This document shows, in pieces, positions 5,533 through 7,075 of a stretch of DNA of 7,075 nucleotides. How positions within the stretch are numbered: the stretch's first letter is position 1; each line of letters opens with the position of its first letter. Where the stretch lies: contig URTA01000083.1 of the NCBI GenBank assembly GCA_900550645.1, positions 1 to 7,075 on the forward strand, in the 5' to 3' direction. A program made the position numbers and the translations under genes. The DNA comes from an uncultured Porphyromonadaceae bacterium (lineage in GTDB: Bacteria; Bacteroidota; Bacteroidia; Bacteroidales; Muribaculaceae). The notes below the pieces were generated by a model. It was not told where the DNA came from. It worked only from the letters and a program-made list of their open reading frames with translations, and did not search any database.

Positions 5533-6357
5533 TCAAATGCCGGCAGCGTCGAGTATGGCTGCCATCTGGTCGCGCAATTCGCGTGCCTTGTCGGCTGCAC
5601 GCTCGGCGAAGTCCTCGCCTGCTGATGCGTAGATGATGCCGCGTGACGAGTTGACGAGCAATCCGCACTCCTTGGTCAATCCGTAGCGGCAAACTTCCTC
5701 GAGGCTGCCTCCCTGTGCGCCTACGCCGGGGACGAGCAGGAAGCTGTCGGGTGCTGCCTGGCGTATCTGCTCAAACATGCGTCCCTGTGTCGCGCCGACT
5801 ACGTACATCATCTTGTCTGTGCCAGCCCATTTCTGCGACGTTTCTATTACGCGCCGCCACAGCGGGGTGTTATCCGTTTCGGTGAACTGGAAGTCGTGTG
5901 AGCCGGGGTTGGACGTGAGCGCGAGCAGTATTACCCACTTGCCGTCGTGTCCGAGGAACGGCGTTACGCTGTCTTCGCCCATGTAGGGGGCTACAGTGAT
6001 GCTGTCAAACTTGAGGTCGTCAAAGAACGCGGTGGCGTACATCCGCGAGGTGTTGCCGATGTCGCCGCGCTTCGCGTCAGCGATTGTGAAATGGTTGGGG
6101 TAGTTCGTGCGGAGGTATTCGATGGTCTTGGCCAGTGCAGTCCACCCCTTTACGCCCTGCGATTCGTAGAACGCGATGTTGGGCTTGTATGCCACGCAGT
6201 AGGGTGCTGTAGCGTCGATGATAGCCTTGTTGAAAGCGAACATCGGGTCGCCGCACTCCAGCAGGTGCTGCGGGATTTTCTTGATGTCTGTGTCAAGCCC
6301 TACGCACAGGAAGCTGCGGCTGCGGCGTATGTTTGCTATAAGTTGTTCTCGTGTCAT
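5533..6357 (-). CDS. pyrF: Orotidine-5'-phosphate decarboxylase
   Basis: The 274-residue protein catalyses the last step of UMP synthesis, decarboxylating OMP in the cytoplasm. The active-site segment DAKRGDIGNT is at 94-103, with Lys96 the expected catalytic lysine within the Asp-x-Lys-x-x-Asp pattern. CVGLDTD (18-24) and KPNIAFYES (58-66) mark the N-terminal substrate-side strands. PGVGAQGG (210-217) and NSSRGIIYA (236-244) are the C-terminal phosphate-binding loops. Length and the DAKRGDIGNTS form fit the longer PyrF subfamily (about 270 residues) common in Bacteroidota, mycobacteria and Myxococcus rather than the 230-residue E. coli type. All key residues are intact. The ATG at 6357 gives MTREQLIANI, a normal start with no Shine-Dalgarno. 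The gene lies 28 nt after the prfA stop with no terminator between, so both are probably one transcript. Confidence 0.96.
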   Translation of the reverse strand: MTREQLIANIRRSRSFLCVGLDTDIKKIPQHLLECGDPMFAFNKAIIDATAPYCVAYKPNIAFYESQGVKGWTALAKTIEYLRTNYPNHFTIADAKRGDIGNTSRMYATAFFDDLKFDSITVAPYMGEDSVTPFLGHDGKWVILLALTSNPGSHDFQFTETDNTPLWRRVIETSQKWAGTDKMMYVVGATQGRMFEQIRQAAPDSFLLVPGVGAQGGSLEEVCRYGLTKECGLLVNSSRGIIYASAGEDFAERAADKARELRDQMAAILDAAGI

Positions 6358-6385
6358 GGTTGTATGGGTATAATGTGTTTGATTT

Positions 6386-7075
6386 TCAGATTGCTGCGTC
6401 TTTGAGCCGCTCAGCGTTCTCGGCTATGGTAAGCTGGTCGATGCACTCCTGTATGTTGCCGTCGAGAAACGACTGGAGGTTGTACATCGTGTAGTTGATG
6501 CGGTGGTCAGTGAGGCGTTGCTGCGGATAGTTGTAGGTGCGTATTTTCGCGGAACGGTCGCCAGTGCTGACCATAGTCTTGCGCCGTGAGGCTATGTCGT
6601 CGAGGTATTTGCGGTGTTCGCGGTCGTAGATGAACGAGCGCAAGCGCGAGAGCGCACGCTCCTTGTTTTTGGGCTGGTCGCGTGTCTCGGTACACTCGAT
6701 GAGTATCTCCTCGCTAACGCCGGTGTTGGGGTTCTTCCACATATAGCGCAGCCGCACGCCAGACTCTACCTTGTTCACGTTCTGACCGCCGGCACCGCCG
6801 CTGCGGAACGTGTCCCACTTGATTTCCCCCTCGTTGATTACCACGTCAAACTCCTCGGCTTCGGGCAGGACTGCCACAGTCGCGGCAGATGTGTGCACAC
6901 GCCCCTGTGTCTCTGTTGCTGGCACTCGCTGCACGCGGTGCACTCCGCTCTCGTATTTCATTGTGCCGTAGACGTTCTCGCCTGTGAGAGTGAATACGAC
7001 CTCCTTGAAGCCGCCCGCTGCGCCCTCGGAGTAGCTGGATATTGCCAATGCCCAGCCTCGCTGCTCCGCGAATTT
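6386..7075 (-). CDS. prfA: Peptide chain release factor 1, C-terminal part (5' end outside window)
   Basis: The minus-strand frame is open to the window edge at 7075, leaving 229 residues. RF1 is normally about 360, so roughly 130-140 N-terminal residues are missing. RF1 reads UAA and UAG in the ribosomal A site and triggers peptide release. The stop-codon recognition tripeptide Pro-Ala-Thr, typical of RF1 rather than RF2, is encoded at 6914-6922 within VHRVQRVPATETQGRVHTSA. The catalytic GGQ is at 6782-6790 within RSGGAGGQNVNKVESGVRLR; its Gln is the usual target of PrmC methylation. TGDRSAKIRTYNYPQ and TDHRINYTMYNLQ also match RF1. The Asn after GGQ and the ETRDQPKNKERALSRLR segment are what I expect of Bacteroidota RF1. 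Its own stop is TGA, a codon RF1 does not read. pyrF follows closely. Nothing looks damaged. Confidence 0.95.
   Translation of the reverse strand, partial: KFAEQRGWALAISSYSEGAAGGFKEVVFTLTGENVYGTMKYESGVHRVQRVPATETQGRVHTSAATVAVLPEAEEFDVVINEGEIKWDTFRSGGAGGQNVNKVESGVRLRYMWKNPNTGVSEEILIECTETRDQPKNKERALSRLRSFIYDREHRKYLDDIASRRKTMVSTGDRSAKIRTYNYPQQRLTDHRINYTMYNLQSFLDGNIQECIDQLTIAENAERLKDAAI

Noticed and set aside
5192..5632. Plus-strand open frame through the intergenic repeats into pyrF
   Set aside because: Much of its sequence is translated REP-like and tandem repeats (GTRRAVSAP type), it begins in the fimbrial terminator, and it runs antisense into a certain gene.
5947..6405. Plus-strand open frame opposite pyrF
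   Set aside because: It is antisense to an intact PyrF with all catalytic residues; there is no independent evidence for it.

Overview
The window looks like a chromosomal segment of a gut-type member of Bacteroidales. The evidence is a type V (FimA/Mfa-like) fimbrial cassette with DUF3575 and DUF5119 partners, lipoprotein signals of the LTAC/LTSC kind, a FISUMP domain, and RF1 and PyrF proteins of Bacteroidota type. The GC-rich third positions of the housekeeping genes would fit Muribaculaceae or a relative, but that family call is a guess.

Left part (1-5222, + strand) is the 3' end of a fimbrial operon. In order it holds: the C-terminal part of a DUF3575 outer-membrane protein; a DUF5119 lipoprotein that overlaps it by ATGA, with a near-perfect Shine-Dalgarno; a 568-residue fimbrillin-family lipoprotein ending in two InlB-type B-repeats and a glycine-rich tail; and a 636-residue fimbrillin-family lipoprotein ending in a FISUMP (C-type-lectin-like) domain. 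A long stable hairpin without a U-tract separates the last two genes. A textbook intrinsic terminator closes the operon.

Middle part (5223-5532) is a gene-free stretch between convergent transcription units. It carries a C-rich tract, two inverted copies of a 25-bp palindromic REP-like element, and two abutting degenerate ~90-bp direct repeats. It ends at a hairpin that probably terminates the minus-strand operon.

Right part (5533-7075, - strand) is housekeeping: prfA (release factor 1, cut by the window edge) followed 28 nt downstream by pyrF (orotidine-5'-phosphate decarboxylase).

Working model: the DUF3575 and DUF5119 proteins are the envelope and anchor-side components. The two large lipoproteins are exported, clipped after the Arg of a TRA motif, and assembled by strand exchange as adhesive surface subunits. 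Both carry extra C-terminal domains, so neither looks like a plain stalk fimbrillin. The most unusual points are this pair of decorated fimbrillins, the 19-bp-stem intergenic hairpin, and the REP/tandem-repeat island.
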